64,000 bases of DNA, taken from the NCBI RefSeq assembly GCF_019393635.1, contig NC_057866.1, positions 8,233,723-8,297,722 on the forward strand, in the 5' to 3' direction. The number at the start of each line of letters is the position of its first letter. Position 1 is the first letter of the stretch. The translations under genes were made by a program, and so were the position numbers. Positions 10,228 to 21,179 of the stretch are shown here, one piece after another. The DNA is from Dromiciops gliroides (taxonomy: Eukaryota; Chordata; Mammalia; Microbiotheria; Microbiotheriidae). A model generated the notes under the pieces. The model was not told the origin of the DNA and searched no databases. It saw only the letters and a list, made by a program, of their open reading frames with translations.

Positions 10228-10950
10228 TGTTAAGATTAATGTTCGGATTCGCTCCTACAAAAATGACACTCCAACACCAGGTGAAGAAAATTAGATTTAA
10301 TTAATATTATAGTACAGGAAAAGAGATATTAGTTTTGCAGCAGCAACAAAGTAAGCAGCCTAACAATGTAACTATTAAAGCAAAGGCGACCACTATGTAG
10401 ATATTTAAAGGGAAAATACATCACCGAATCAGGGAAGCACCTGGGTCCATTGGCTTTGGGTCCTGGTACAGCCTCCCAAAGTTCCAACTGGGAATATCCC
10501 GGGCAAAGTGTCCTCTCCACGGGTGAGACTCCAAGGAGGCTGAGGCTTTATATAGGACTTTAAACAAAAGTGACTTGAAGCCACCATTAGCGGCTTGTAT
10601 GATGGACTAATTTTATGACTGACACCAAGTGAGTTCATGCAGGATCACTGCCAGAGAAGTTGGAATAAACATTAATTTCTCAGGACATACTCCTGAGGGG
10701 GAGCCAACTCCCAGGACTACTCCTGGAATAGTTTATAGTCCCTAGGAATGGCTAGTTCCTGGGACCCTTAGGCAGTTAATCAGTGAGATTTGCCTAGGAG
10801 GGATCTGGCCAGGATCCCAACAGAGTATCCTCCTTCATATTTCCCACTCTCTGTCAAAACAGGGGCAATTTCCCACATTAAGCTATAGCTAGAGTTAGCA
10901 GAAAATATCTGGGAGTTCATAGAGGGGGCACACCTGGGCAGAACTTAACA
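10228..10950 (-). mobile_element. Endogenous retroviral LTR with TATA box
   Basis: A 723-bp unit with matching inverted ends (TGTTAAG...CTTAACA). On the minus strand a TATATAAA box lies at about 10556-10549, with a promoter-like GGAGTCTCAC start region 25-35 bp further on. An ATTAAA poly(A)-like signal lies near 10300-10293. Just outside its upstream end (10951-10970) the minus strand reads AAGAAAAAGAAAA, which resembles the polypurine tract before a 3' LTR. I found no clear target duplication and no second LTR. Confidence 0.7.
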
Positions 10951-11340
10951 TTGATTTTCTTTTTCTTGATCATGACTTTCATAATCCATAGACAAACACA
11001 AACATGATGACCTGGGTTTACAAAGTAATTCAACATCCCAACAAGTGGTCTTTAACCTCCCCTTGAAGATTGCCAGAGAGTAATGGCTCCTCCCAAACAC
11101 TGGAGGCAACCCTCCAATTCATTGTCCAGAAGCCCATCTTCCTTATGTAACCCTTATTTCAACATTTCTTATGTGGCAATCATCAATGCTGAATATCCAG
11201 GCTGGAGGAGGGAGAGGATACTTCTTAACTCTCTGGCTCATTGCCCCTTCCCAGAAAATCTAGGCAACCTCATTTATATGACACTAGTCAGTAGCATGTT
11301 GTCAACAATTCCCCTTGAAAGCATATGATTCACAAATCCA
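10951..11340 (-). mobile_element. Possible residual ERV internal sequence
   Basis: This stretch abuts the polypurine-like end of the LTR and does not match the SINE/LINE families here. It has no open frame resembling a retroviral protein. It may instead be unique flanking DNA. Confidence 0.25.
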
Positions 11341-11423
11341 AAAAAAAGGGAAAAGTTTTATTTTATAAGTAGGAAAAGACAAATATAACTCAACAGGGCT
11401 CAAGGAAAAGAGCAACATCTGAA

Positions 11424-11700
11424 GGCAGCTAAGCCGTGCAGTCCTTAGAGCACTGGTCCTGGAGTCAGGAAGTCTCAAGTTCAAATCCAGTCTCAGATAC
11501 TTTACTACATGTGTGACTCCAGACAAGTCACTTAACCTCTGTTTGATTCAGTTTCCTCATCTATAAAATAGGGATAATAACAGTATCTGCCTTCCAGGGT
11601 TCTTGTGGGGATCAAATGAGATAATCGTAAAGCACTTAGCATAATTCCTGGCACAAGTATAAATGTTATCTATTATTATTATCTACATTTTATAGGCATT
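11424..11700 (+). mobile_element. Near full-length MIR-type SINE
   Basis: Head 'ggcagctaagccgtgcag', B box AAGTTCAAATCC, CORE 'gacaagtcacttaacctc', 'cagtttcctcatctataaaatagggataataa', and the L2-like 3' tail 'cttagcataattcctggcac' are all visible in order. Confidence 0.8.
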
Positions 11701-11889
11701 ATATAATTATCATATTATAATATATGATGTATATTACCAAATCTGTACACACGCAGAACCATCCCTTAGAAAAAGTATTTAAAAGAAAGGGGAAAACCCC
11801 ACAGTTCCACAAAATTGACCAGCTCATCAAAAATATCTGATATCCTATGCGGTCTTCCATACTCACAGTCTTCCATCTCTGCAAGGGAG

Positions 11890-12123
11890 GATTGTTGTTA
11901 TTCAATCATGTCCAACTCTTCATGACCCCATTTGTGGTTTTCTTGGCAGAGATACTGGAGTGGTTTGCCATTTCCTTCTGTAGTTCACTTTACAGATGAG
12001 GAAACTGAGGCAAACAGGGTTAAGTGATTTGCCCAGAGTCACACAGCTAGTATCTGGGGCTGAATTTGAACTCAGGTCTTCCTGACTCTAGGCCAGGTCT
12101 ATCCACTGCACCACCTAACTGCA
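11890..12123 (-). mobile_element. MAR1-type SINE
   Basis: Carries the module 'catgtccaactcttcatgaccccatttgtggttttcttggcagagatactggagtggtttgccatttcc' before the tRNA-type part, which is diagnostic of this marsupial family. Confidence 0.8.
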
Positions 12124-12334
12124 AAGAAGGGAGGGATATATTTTTTCATGTTTCTTCTTTGGAGTCAAGCTTCATCTTGCAAGGGCAAGAATCAAAAGGA
12201 CTTAAGGTGTTTCTGATTCAGTTTTTAAATGCATAACTAATGGAAGCCAGATGACAAAGCCAGATTCTTATACACTTTAGTTGTTTAGGATATAAAAAGG
12301 ACTAGAATTTTAGGTAGTTATTATTATATTATGC

Positions 12335-12640
12335 ATGTGAATGTAATAGAATCTTACTGTACCATAAGGGATTAGGAGAAGCATGGGAAGAGTTGTATGA
12401 ACTGATGCAGAGTGAAGTAAGCAGTCAGAAGAAAAATACACAAGACTATTATAGTGTAAAGAAGAACCATGGTAGAAGGCATTAGAATTCAGATGATACC
12501 AATGGCCAATCTCAATGCCAGAGAACTAGTGATGAAATTCCTTTCCCTACTGTTGGCAGAGAGGTGGTGGACCAATACTGGGGGATTCACTATCAGACAA
12601 GGGTAATGTGCTGGTTTGCTTTGCTAAGTTGTCTTTATTT
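12335..12640 (+). mobile_element. Ancient L1 3' UTR fragment
   Basis: Diverged counterpart of 'gaatgtaatggaatactattgtgctataag', 'gatgcagagtgaagtaagcag' and following L1 3' UTR. Confidence 0.65.
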
Positions 12641-13095
12641 CTTACAGGGAGGGTGCTCTCCTGGGCAGGGAAGAGAGTGGGGGTACTTTTCTATCAAAAG
12701 GATTCAACTTGGTCACTGAAAAGGGAAAAGATGCTCTAGAATTTCCCAGGTCAGTTCTGAGCCAGGGTCAGATAAGCAATCTGAATCCTCCAGAACTTCT
12801 CTTGCTATGGCTTCCATTGACCTTTGGGTTCAGGATAAGAAACACATTATCTGGCTCCAGGTCCTGGAGTTCATCACCAACGTCACGCTGAGATGTAGTG
12901 TATCCTAATACTGGGAATACTAGGAATCCTGAAAGGCCTGTTCATTCCCCAACGTGACTCATTGTCTCCCAATATCTAGACTCCCTTGAGACTAGAAGGG
13001 AAGCCCAGTCTCCCTCTCTCTGGTTTCCTCTAAAGCTCATACCCATCTCTCTGGGAACAAATCTAGTATGGAAGTGTTTAGGGGAGGGGAGCGGT
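12641..13095. other. Unique stretch, no gene seen
   Basis: No repeat or coding sequence recognised. A 60-codon open frame at 12709-12891 has no supporting splice or codon evidence. Confidence 0.45.
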
Positions 13096-13245
13096 GGAGT
13101 AGAGACACATGGCTCTGCCTCTGATTTGGGGCCCTTACGTCCCTTTGTCTCCCTAAGCCTCAGACTCCCCTTCAGTAAAAGGAGGAAATTGGATTAGACA
13201 ATGCTGTGGTCCCTCCCAGCTCTAAAGAACTCCAGAATTATTCCA
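13096..13245 (+). mobile_element. MIR-like fragment
   Basis: Contains 'cctaagcctcagactccccttcagtaaaaggaggaaattggattagac' followed by 'ggtccctcccagctctaaag', the CORE and tail of an old MIR. Confidence 0.6.
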
Positions 13246-13777
13246 GGCTCCAAGAGTTGATGTCTGCCACATCTGCCACATTTGGGATATAGGGAGCAAC
13301 CCCTATGATAACTCAAGGCAGGAGAAAAGTGGGGGGAAGCAATAACCGGGACGAATGATTGGGCAGAGATCCACCTATCTGGGGTTTCTTCATCATTGCT
13401 CCTGGCTCTGTCCTTGGGGATAAGACAGTACCAGCGTAACCTTCTTCCATGATGATCCTTCAGAAGCTTAAGTTTTCATCTCTCCCTCCTTTAACTGGCC
13501 TTCCTGGGACATGGTCTCCATGCCCTGTGTTGTCCTAGGTGTCCTCCCCTGGACACCCTCTAGCTCATCAGCAGGAGCAGAAAAGGGAATTGGGTCCTAG
13601 CCCCATTAGATACAAGACTGGCCGAGTCTTTTGTGGGGCAGCAAGGAGCAAGTCTGGTCTCTGAATATACCCCAACTCCCTGCTCCCTGAAGAGTTGGCC
13701 CTAAATTTGGCAAAGACATCATGACATTTAAACAGGCACTGCAATGCTATCTATGGCTCCAAGAAGCTGTAGCACTT
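13246..13777. other. Unique stretch, no gene seen
   Basis: No coding or repeat signal strong enough to name. Confidence 0.4.
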
Positions 13778-13905
13778 GCAAAGACCACACCTAGGTAAAC
13801 CATCTCAGCAGATGGGCTGAACAGGGTTGAGGATCGCTGACCAGCTGGGGAGTTGGGGAGGAGTGTCTACCCCAAACAGTTTGTTCCAATAGCCATGAAG
13901 CAGGT
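13778..13905 (+). repeat. 128-bp direct repeat, copy 1
   Basis: Runs from GCAAAGACCACACC to GCCATGAAGCAGGT. Copy 2 at 14662-14789 differs at only about three positions. The sequence resembles the 3' module of a composite marsupial SINE, which continues here to about 14150. Confidence 0.85.
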
Positions 13906-14150
13906 TCTGTGGAGCTCTTGGAGCTTGGTTAGATATCCAAGACACCAAGGTCATACACTGAATCCCAAGCCACCTCTAGTCATCTTGACTTCTGTCTTGC
14001 TACCGGACCTCAATGACTCGGGAAGAGAAAGAGAGACTGACAACTTTGCTTGACTCTGCCTCATTTAAATCCGATTCACTCACAAGTCAAGACATCACCT
14101 CTGATGCCATTGGCCCTCTTCAAAATTGAGGATGAACAACACACAACACT
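13906..14150 (+). mobile_element. 3' part of a long composite marsupial SINE
   Basis: Contains 'cttggttagatatccaagacacc', 'gcctcatttaaatccgattcac' and 'ggccctcttcaaaattgaggatgaacaac', matching the 3' half of the copy at 20811-21109. Confidence 0.65.
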
Positions 14151-14661
14151 CCCCCATAACTTGGACTGTTGCTCCTCTTTAGAGCTGGAAAGACCATCGT
14201 GTCCCAAACCAGCCTCTGAGGAAGATGTTCCATGTTAATATGGTTCCTGTAAGAAAACATCCTCTTCCTCTTGCCAATATTAGATATGCGACTGTGTCCG
14301 AGAGATTTTACACAAGAGCTCACGATTTCAGTATTGTAGAAGGATTGACTCCTAAAAGAGATGTCAGGCTCTTTTCAGCCTCAGGCCCACTGTCCCCATA
14401 TCAGCATTCAGGGGAGTCTCTAAAATAAAATTTAGGTATGGCTCATGTCTAGGGTTTCCCCTAAGAGTAGGTTAACAAGGTCCCACAAAAATGATTAAAA
14501 ATCAAAAGACTCATAGGCACATATTAACCAACAGTTAGAAGATAGAAACAACAGCCCAGCACCTACTCTACTCTCCCAGGAGGCAAAGCTATAATTCACC
14601 TTAGGTCCAGATCTGGACAGTGGAAGTAGCTTTTCATCCTTCCTATTTCAGAATCCTCCTA
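14151..14661. other. Spacer between the two 128-bp repeats
   Basis: No gene or repeat recognised. Sequence is about average in composition. Confidence 0.4.
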
Positions 14662-14789
14662 GCAAAGACCACACCTAGGTAAACCATCTCAGCAGATGGG
14701 CTGAACAGGGTTGAGGATCGCTGACCAGCTGGGGAGTTGGAGAGGAGTGTCTACCCCAAACAATTTGTTCCAACAGCCATGAAGCAGGT
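14662..14789 (+). repeat. 128-bp direct repeat, copy 2
   Basis: About 97-98% identical to 13778-13905 over the same endpoints. Homology stops abruptly on both sides, unlike an ordinary aged repeat pair. Confidence 0.85.
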
Positions 14790-15839
14790 ACCTTCTTCTC
14801 CGGGAAGCTGTTGCAGGCATCTCCTCTGGCTGGACAGCCACCACTGGACTCATGCATGAACTCATGAAGAAGCCTCCAAGGAGAGAAATGGACCCTCAGG
14901 ATCCCTATTTGGAGGCAGCCAGGGTCTTGAGGTCCAGCCTCAGGTTCACCTGGGCATGTCCATGTTCTCTCTGCAAGAAAGGAAGTGTTCTCACCCCCAC
15001 CACCCAGCTGGAAGGCCAAGAGAAAGGCTGATTGAGTCTCAACTCTCCACTCCTTTGTGTAGCTCACTGGGAGGAGCCTCCTCTTGACTCAGTCACCAGC
15101 CATCTTTGACACAGGTCCCCAGTCACCTGTACTAATAAGAAATTTATGCATCATCCCAAATATAAGTCCTTTGGTGCAGAGTGAGAACACCTGTCCATCC
15201 CCCCCTCCCCCCCCCCAGCCAGAAGTCAGGCTCCTTGAGCATGCCCCCAGGACACAGGCATGTATCAAAATTATGTGTGGCAATTGGTTTGCTATTAAAA
15301 TATGATGAAGTTTCTATTTTTCCTGCAAAATTTCTGATACTGGGCTCATTCCATACTCCCAAGTGTCTGTCTCTGAACCCAGGTCTCGATTTCTGATTCT
15401 GTCAATAGATTTCCATTGTTTCATGTGCCTGGTTGGGTAAATGTTAACCTCTTATGAGGGTGCAGCTTTTCAGTAGAAGCACTTACACCTCAGAAATCAG
15501 CAGTCTACAAGTCAGGGCTCAGTTTGCTTTGTTGTTGTTGCTGCTGATTGTCAAGACAGAAAAGTGACAGAAAAATGTTTAAAAAGCAGATTGCATCATC
15601 TACTCAGAGTTCTGTACCAAGTTCTGAGGATACACAATGAAACAAAGCATTCCTGCCTTCAAGAAGAGGAGACAAAATGCCCATCTACTTGTACATCCAA
15701 ACCATATTCATTTTGTACCTGTTCTCAGATTCTCCCTCTCCCTCCAACTCGGCACCAGCAGTTTGCAAGTTAGATGCCTTAGGAGTGACTGCTTTGGGAT
15801 CAGGATCTGACCTCCTAAAACTTTAGTTTATAAGCCCCT
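14790..15839. other. Unique stretch with a C-rich tract
   Basis: A C-rich run (15200-15218) and overlapping short frames on both strands. None shows exon structure. I see no gene. Confidence 0.45.
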
Positions 15840-16330
15840 CCTGGTACAGTTATTAAACAACAATTGGCATAGCTTAAAGCAAAAGCATTTACTAAGGTAG
15901 CTGCAAAACATTCCTCCTATAAGTGACATTGGTGGGAATAGTGAACACATGTGTAGATTACACTAGTAATGAGAGAGATACATGTAGGGGACACATGTGA
16001 CCAAGGCAACTTATACCTTTGACACTGCAGGGCCCCATGAAGCTCCCGCCTTGGCAGAGCATCTCTGCTGGGCAGGTTACTCATCTAGGCTTCCCAGGCT
16101 TCTCCATAGTTCAACTCCCAGCAGCCATGGTTGGCTCTCTGTTGCCAGAAGTCATGCTCCATGCAGCTACCTCCACCAACTCAACTTTTCCATCAACCCC
16201 TCCTCCAAAGCTATCAAAGCTAGCTTTTAAAAAGCCATCATGGATGTGGTCAATCCTCCACCCAGCCAATGGCAAGCTACCCTTCAATTCTATCACCTCA
16301 TCAGAGGTGACAAGGTAGAGACAAGTCTCT
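15840..16330. other. Possible old LTR-like interspersed repeat
   Basis: 'aaagcatttactaaggtagctgcaaaaca' recalls similar segments near 22290 and 29990-30040 ('gatgtttactacaaagatatagc'). It may be an unclassified LTR family. No ends or duplications were found. Confidence 0.3.
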
Positions 16331-16367
16331 ATTACCTGCCTCTTCTACAATTTCATTATTGTTGTTT

Positions 16368-16436
16368 GTCCTTCATTCTTTTTTTTGTCCTTTTTTTATT
16401 TTTGTTTTTTTGTTGGTTTTTGTTGTTGTTGTTTTG
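16368..16436. repeat. T-rich low-complexity tract
   Basis: Runs of T broken by G/C, ending in (TTG)n. It is probably the complement of the A-rich tail of the adjoining minus-strand SINE. Confidence 0.7.
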
Positions 16437-16734
16437 TCCTTCATTCTTATATAGAACCATGACTTGGGGTAATGTCATGATTTACAGTGACTTGGATTTA
16501 AATGAGGGAGGGCTGTACAAGGTCACCAATCTTACTCTCTCCTCCAGAGCCATCTGGGTCCAGTGGCAAGATATACATCAGTATGACTGGAGATGGCCCC
16601 GGATGTTTGAGGCAACTGGGGAGAAGTGAATTGCCCAAAGTCACACAGCTAGTAAGTGTCTGAGGTCAGATTTAAACTCAGAGCCTCCCAACTTCAGGGC
16701 CAGTGCTCTATCTACCATGTAGCTACCTCTAATT
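16437..16734 (-). mobile_element. Long composite marsupial SINE
   Basis: Reverse complement of the family at 20811-21109: 'gacttggatttaaatgagggagggctgtacaaggtcacc' and the tRNA-type head complement ending 'taccatgtagctacct'. Confidence 0.75.
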
Positions 16735-17039
16735 TCATAAATTGGTGTGGGAATATCATTACCAATTCCACTCCTTGCATAGAAAATAAATTCGAAGTAA
16801 TTTGGAAGAAAGGAGTGCAATATTGAGGGGGAGGGTAGTATCAGGAAAAGCCTTATGAAGGAGGTAGCACCTGAGTTCCTTGTGAGCAGAGGTGAAACAA
16901 GAGCCCAGGGAACATAGTTAGTGCAAAGACAGAGATGGGAAGAGCATCATGCACGAGGAGTCAGATTTTGGCCCATGCCAAGAATCCCATGGTATAACAT
17001 GATGGGACAGCACAAGTCTGGACAAAAGGGCTGGACTTG

Positions 17040-17365
17040 GCCTCAGGAGAGCAAATTAAATTCCATCTCCAACATCTACTCTCCTAGTGACCCTAGTCCC
17101 TTCTCCTCTCAGCCTCTCAGTTCCTTCATCTGTAAAATGGAAACAACCTACCACATATGGTTTCTGTGAGGCTCAAAAGAAAAAGATGTTCTAGTAGCAA
17201 GGGTACTGGAGGCCCTGAATTCAAATGCTGCCCATTCAGTAGTTCCTGGATGGCCTTGGCTGAATCCCTTGCTCTTTCTGGGCCTCAGTTTCCTGGCCTG
17301 TGAAATTAAAGGATTGGATTGTAGAGCCCAACCTAAGGGCCCTTCCACATCTGTGATTCTGTGGC
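17040..17365 (+). mobile_element. Two adjoining MIR-type fragments
   Basis: First 'cagttccttcatctgtaaaatggaaac' (about 17060-17180). Then a second copy with 'ctgaattcaaatgctgcc', 'gggcctcagtttcctggcctgtgaaattaaaggattgg' and 'gggcccttccacatctgtgattc' (17195-17365). Confidence 0.7.
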
Positions 17366-17378
17366 AGCCTGTGTAAAG

Positions 17379-17393
17379 ATGGGGGGGGGGGGG
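17379..17393. repeat. Poly(G) tract
   Basis: An uninterrupted G run at the start of a purine-rich stretch. Confidence 0.8.
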
Positions 17394-17763
17394 AGAGACA
17401 GAGGGAGGGCTGAGCATGTGGGACAGCAGGGGCTGATTTTTGTCTGGTACAACCTTTCTTAAGTAATATGTCCAGGTAGTGTGCCGAAACAGGGAGTCTG
17501 ACCCTCTCCTCTGTAAAATGAGGGGGTCACTTGATCCCTCCCAGCTCTCAATGTCAGGGAAGGGGCTTTGAAAAGCTTCAAGGGAAAAAAAAAATATGGA
17601 TTTCTGTGCTCCTTCTGGCTCCAGGGTGGGGGCTGGGCACCAAAGACACACATAACAGGCAGGCTGTGGATTCAGACATCTCATTCCCCACCGAGCATGG
17701 CTGTCGCTGTCGACGAATTCCAGCGGTTGCTAAGCAGCAGCTCCGGATGCTGCCACTGACCTT

Positions 17764-17777
17764 GTTTCCATAGCAAC
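17764..17777. promoter_or_regulatory. RFX X-box-like palindrome
   Basis: GTTTCCATAGCAAC fits the RFX dimer consensus GTTRCC-NN-RGYAAC except one base in the left half-site. A looser GGTTGCTAAGCAGC lies 40 bp upstream (17724-17737). The context is unique, non-repetitive and CpG-containing (GCTGTCGACG, TCCGG). Confidence 0.5.
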
Positions 17778-17799
17778 AGACAAATCTACTGGGACTGAC

Positions 17800-18100
17800 A
17801 ATGCCCTATTCTGGACCTCAGCTAAGGTTGCTCCCTTCATTTCCACCCTTTTCTCCTGTCTGCACATCTCTCCCTTGGGTAATTTATAAGCTTCCCAAAG
17901 GAAGGGACCCAGAGGATTTTCACCATATAAATCCTCACCCACGGTTTCCAAATTTATGGAGATGAGTGCAGCCTGTGGTTTCCCTTCTGGATAGGGAGGT
18001 CTAAGTTCTAAAATCGGCTGACTGGGCCAGCAAGGGGCCCAGACATGCCTGCATTGTGGGTGTCTCTTGTCCCCAGAAGTCTTCACCAGGAAACAAAGCT
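17800..18100. other. Unique stretch, no gene seen
   Basis: A minus-strand 118-codon open frame overlaps it, but the peptide has no recognisable features. I do not call it a gene. Confidence 0.4.
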
Positions 18101-18119
18101 GTCCTCATTTCACACTCTT

Positions 18120-18270
18120 GGGCTCACAGAAGCCAGAATTCCCAAGGCTTGTCACTGCCCTTCTCTGAGCCTCAGTTTCTCCATCTGTCAAATGAGCATA
18201 CTAAGTAAAACCTGTGGTTCTTTTCTCTCAAAGTCCTGGCAAAGCTCAAATAAGAGCTTTGTATATCTTT
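18120..18270 (+). mobile_element. MIR-type fragment
   Basis: 'ctctgagcctcagtttctccatctgtcaaatgagcatac' and 'ggcaaagctcaaataagagctttgta' mark the CORE and tail. Confidence 0.65.
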
Positions 18271-18344
18271 TAAGATGTCTCAGAAACCTGATATGATGAT
18301 AATACTACCAACCCTAATCTCAAGGGGAATAGAAAGCTGGTCTG

Positions 18345-18598
18345 TGAGGCAGGAGCAGCTGAGTGGCACATGGATAGAGGACCCAGGTCTGGAGTCAGGA
18401 AGACCCATCTTGGCAAGATCACATCCAGCCTCAGACACTGCCTGGCTGTGTGACCCTGGGCAAGTCACTTCAGCCTGTTGGCTTTGGTTTTCTCATCTTT
18501 AAAATGAGCTGGGAAAGGAAATGACAAACCACTCCAGTATCTCTACCAAGGAAACCCCGGATGGGGTCACCGACTGAACAAAAACAACAAAGTTTCCT
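18345..18598 (+). mobile_element. MAR1-type SINE
   Basis: tRNA-type head 'gcagctgagtggcacatggatag', then CORE, then the diagnostic 'gctgggaaaggaaatgacaaaccactccagtatctctacc' and 'ccccggatggggtcaccgactgaac'. Confidence 0.85.
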
Positions 18599-18604
18599 TC
18601 TGAC

Positions 18605-18790
18605 TCTAGGTCAGGGGTTCTTAAATCTAGGACCCATGAATTGTCATTTAAAAGATATTGTGGTCAGTGTATTTTGATGTAATTGGTTTCCTTTGTCATC
18701 CTATATATTTATTCAACATCATTCTGAGAAGGGACCCAGAGGCTTTGCCAGACTGACTGACCCCCAAAAGTTGAAGAAGCTTTTCCCCAG
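18605..18790. mobile_element. Ancient 'ggggttcttaa' repeat, unclassified
   Basis: 'ctaggtcaggggttcttaaatctaggacccatgaa', 'gatgtaattggtttcctttgtcatcctat' and 'cattctgagaagggacccagaggctt' form a pattern dispersed in therian genomes. I cannot place the family with certainty. Confidence 0.45.
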
Positions 18791-19150
18791 AGCTAAACCC
18801 CTCTATCTGGCTTGCCACTGCCCTTTTTGCTTCCCAGGAACTCATGACACAATCCTCCAAAAAACATCCAAATGATGCCATAGGACAATTCCTGGAGCAG
18901 CAAAACCCACAAAGGAATGTGCTGAAACCACTTTTTGCTTCCCAGCCCCCATATAGCCCTCTGATGTCTCCCCTAACTCCAATCAAGGTCAGACCAATGG
19001 GGAAGGAACTCCCCCTTTATCTCTTAGCTGCGGGGGCGGGGGGGGGGATTTAAAAAAACACACAATGGATGGATACTGTCTCCCCCACCAACTCCAAACT
19101 CTTAGCTTGGCTTTCAATGTCTTTGGAAATTCAACCCTCCTCCCCCAGAC
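18791..19150. other. Unique stretch with a G-rich run
   Basis: G-rich run at 19031-19048, no gene seen. Confidence 0.4.
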
Positions 19151-19156
19151 CTTATC

Positions 19157-19197
19157 TCCTCTTCCTCCTCCTCCTCCTCCTCCTCCTCCTCCTCCTG
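19157..19197. repeat. (CTC)n microsatellite
   Basis: About thirteen CTC units. The complement would read as a Glu run, which explains spurious open frames on both strands. Confidence 0.9.
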
Positions 19198-19455
19198 GTC
19201 AGACTTCGCTATCTCCAACCCCTGCCCCTGCTGAGTCCTACCTCTTGCCTTTGTTCCTGCCTGCCCTGCCCCCACTATCCTCCACCCACCCAAGCATTCC
19301 CTCCTCTCATCCTTCCTGGCTCCCACCCTCACTCCAGTCTCCCAGATCCAGTCCCGGAGGGGCCCCCTGCTCTGTCTTTCTGTAATTGTTTTTGCCAATC
19401 AGCCAACAAATTCAATTACCAGCAATGGCCCAAATGAGTTAGCACATTTCTTTAG
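19198..19455. other. Pyrimidine-rich stretch, possible conserved non-coding block at its end
   Basis: C/T-rich to about 19380. At 19382-19450 a balanced block (TGTAATTG, CCAATCAG, TTCAATTACC) carries homeodomain- and CCAAT-type words. Conservation cannot be judged here. Confidence 0.3.
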
Positions 19456-19759
19456 CTGTTGAGGTTCTTTCTTCACCACAAATCCTTCGAGGTAGGGAGG
19501 GGAAGGAATTTTACTCCCTTTTTTGCAGATGAGAGAACAGAGGCGGCTGAGAGGAAGGAGAGGCAGGATTACTTTAACTGTCTATGCAGCTCCCACTCCT
19601 GGCTTTTCCATCCTTGGTGTTAAGCAAAGGGGTCTAAAGACAATCGCCAGAGGCCCTGCATTGCAGCATTTGCTGGCCCTGTCAGCAGGGGAGCTTGAGT
19701 TCGAGTCCTGCTTATGGCTAGGGCCAGTGAGAGCATTCAACAGTCAGCCGGCAATAGTA

Positions 19760-19830
19760 TTCCCTATTAACAATTAAGCACTGACTGTATGCCAGGCACT
19801 GGGCTTTCAAATACAAAGCAAAAAGTCAGG
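19760..19830 (-). mobile_element. L2 3' end fragment, antisense
   Basis: 'taagcactgactgtatgccaggcactgggctttcaaatacaaag' is the reverse complement of the L2 end. A second scrap of the same kind is at 19940-19990. Confidence 0.65.
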
Positions 19831-19999
19831 GCTCTTCAAAGACCAAGGGGCGGGGGTAGAGACCATTATTTGTGAATGCAGGCTAGATAAGAAGTAAGCA
19901 CCAGCTCGGATAAAGGGTCTCCCGGCTTATCAGCCAGTCACTTGATAAACACTGGCTAAGAGCCTACTGGGTGCCGGCACTGTTCAAAAACCTTAGCAG

Positions 20000-20798
20000 A
20001 TTTGCAAGAGGCCCCAAAGCCAGGAAGCAGAACTAACCAGTCTGTGCTGGATGGCCCTTTGAATAACAGTCAGGTTCTACAACAGGCTGGAACACTGAGG
20101 TGAACGTGCTAAGAATTTCAATGGGCAGAAGCATCAGTGTCTACACCAGAGCCCCAGGTACAAGGTGGAGGAGGCTCGGCTCACACAACAGTAAGCCTGA
20201 AAACCAGCTGGGAGTTTCAGTAAACTAACACAGCTCAGTAAACCAACAACAGGACACAGCTGACCCAAAGGGGTGTGGGATTGAGGGCGTGTCTTCCAAG
20301 AGGCAGAGGGTCCAGAGCCAGAAACCAGTGGACCAGATCCAGTCAGAGGACGGTGTCAGTTGTAGGAGTCCCATTTTATCGAGGATATCATTTAACTGAA
20401 GCAGACAAAAAGCAAGGGAGCCAGGAGATTGGCATCCATGATGTATGAGGTCCTGGGGAAAAATGGGCAGGAGAAGAGAAACCTTGGGGAGCTCGAGTCT
20501 GTCCTCAAGGGTCTGCAGGACTGCCTGCCCTGTGGAAGAGGGCAATCTTTCTGCTCTACTTGGCCCCAAGAGACAGAGCTCCTATTAAACCTGGTGTTAG
20601 TGAATGCCTCCTAACACCTGGAGCTGTCCAAAACTCACTCCATTAGGAAGGAGGGAGTTCCTCATCACTAGAGGTCTGGACAAAAACTGATCCATGCCCA
20701 CCTATGTATGTGTGCAGATGAGTGTGTTGGGGCAGTTGTTCAGCTCCAGATAGGACCCTTGCCTCTTATTTCCAAGATTCTGGGGTTCAGAGAACTAT
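20000..20798. other. Unique stretch, no gene seen
   Basis: Open frames of 61 codons (plus) and 114 codons (minus) overlap, but neither peptide looks like a known family. No splice-site logic is visible. Confidence 0.4.
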
Positions 20799-20810
20799 AA
20801 TGCCCAGTAC

Positions 20811-21109
20811 TGGGGGCAGCTAGATGTTCCTATGGATAGAGCACTGGCCTTGAAGTTGGGAGGACCTGAGTTCAAATTTGACCTCAGGCACTTACTAGCT
20901 GTGTCACCGTGGGCAAGTCACTTAACCCTGATTGCCTTAAACATCTGGGACCATCTCCAGTCTTCCTGATATATATCTTGCCACTGAACCTAGATGGCTC
21001 TGTAGGAAAGAGTGAGGCTGGTGACTGTACAGCCCTCCCTCATTTAAATCCAATTCACTACAAGTCATGACATCTGTCATGGTCCTCTTCAAGAACAAGG
21101 ACAAACAAC
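20811..21109 (+). mobile_element. Long composite marsupial SINE, complete
   Basis: tRNA-type head GGGGGCAGCTAGATG, B box GAGTTCAAATTT, CORE, then a 3' module with 'ccctcatttaaatccaattcac' and 'ggtcctcttcaagaacaaggacaaacaac'. Flanked by AATGCCCAGTAC (20799-20810) and AATGCCCAATAC (21110-21121), a 12-bp target duplication with one mismatch. Confidence 0.85.
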
Positions 21110-21179
21110 AATGCCCAATACCAATCCACCCGTATGCATTGATTAAGCACCTACTGTGTGTATCACCCCCCTGTGATTA

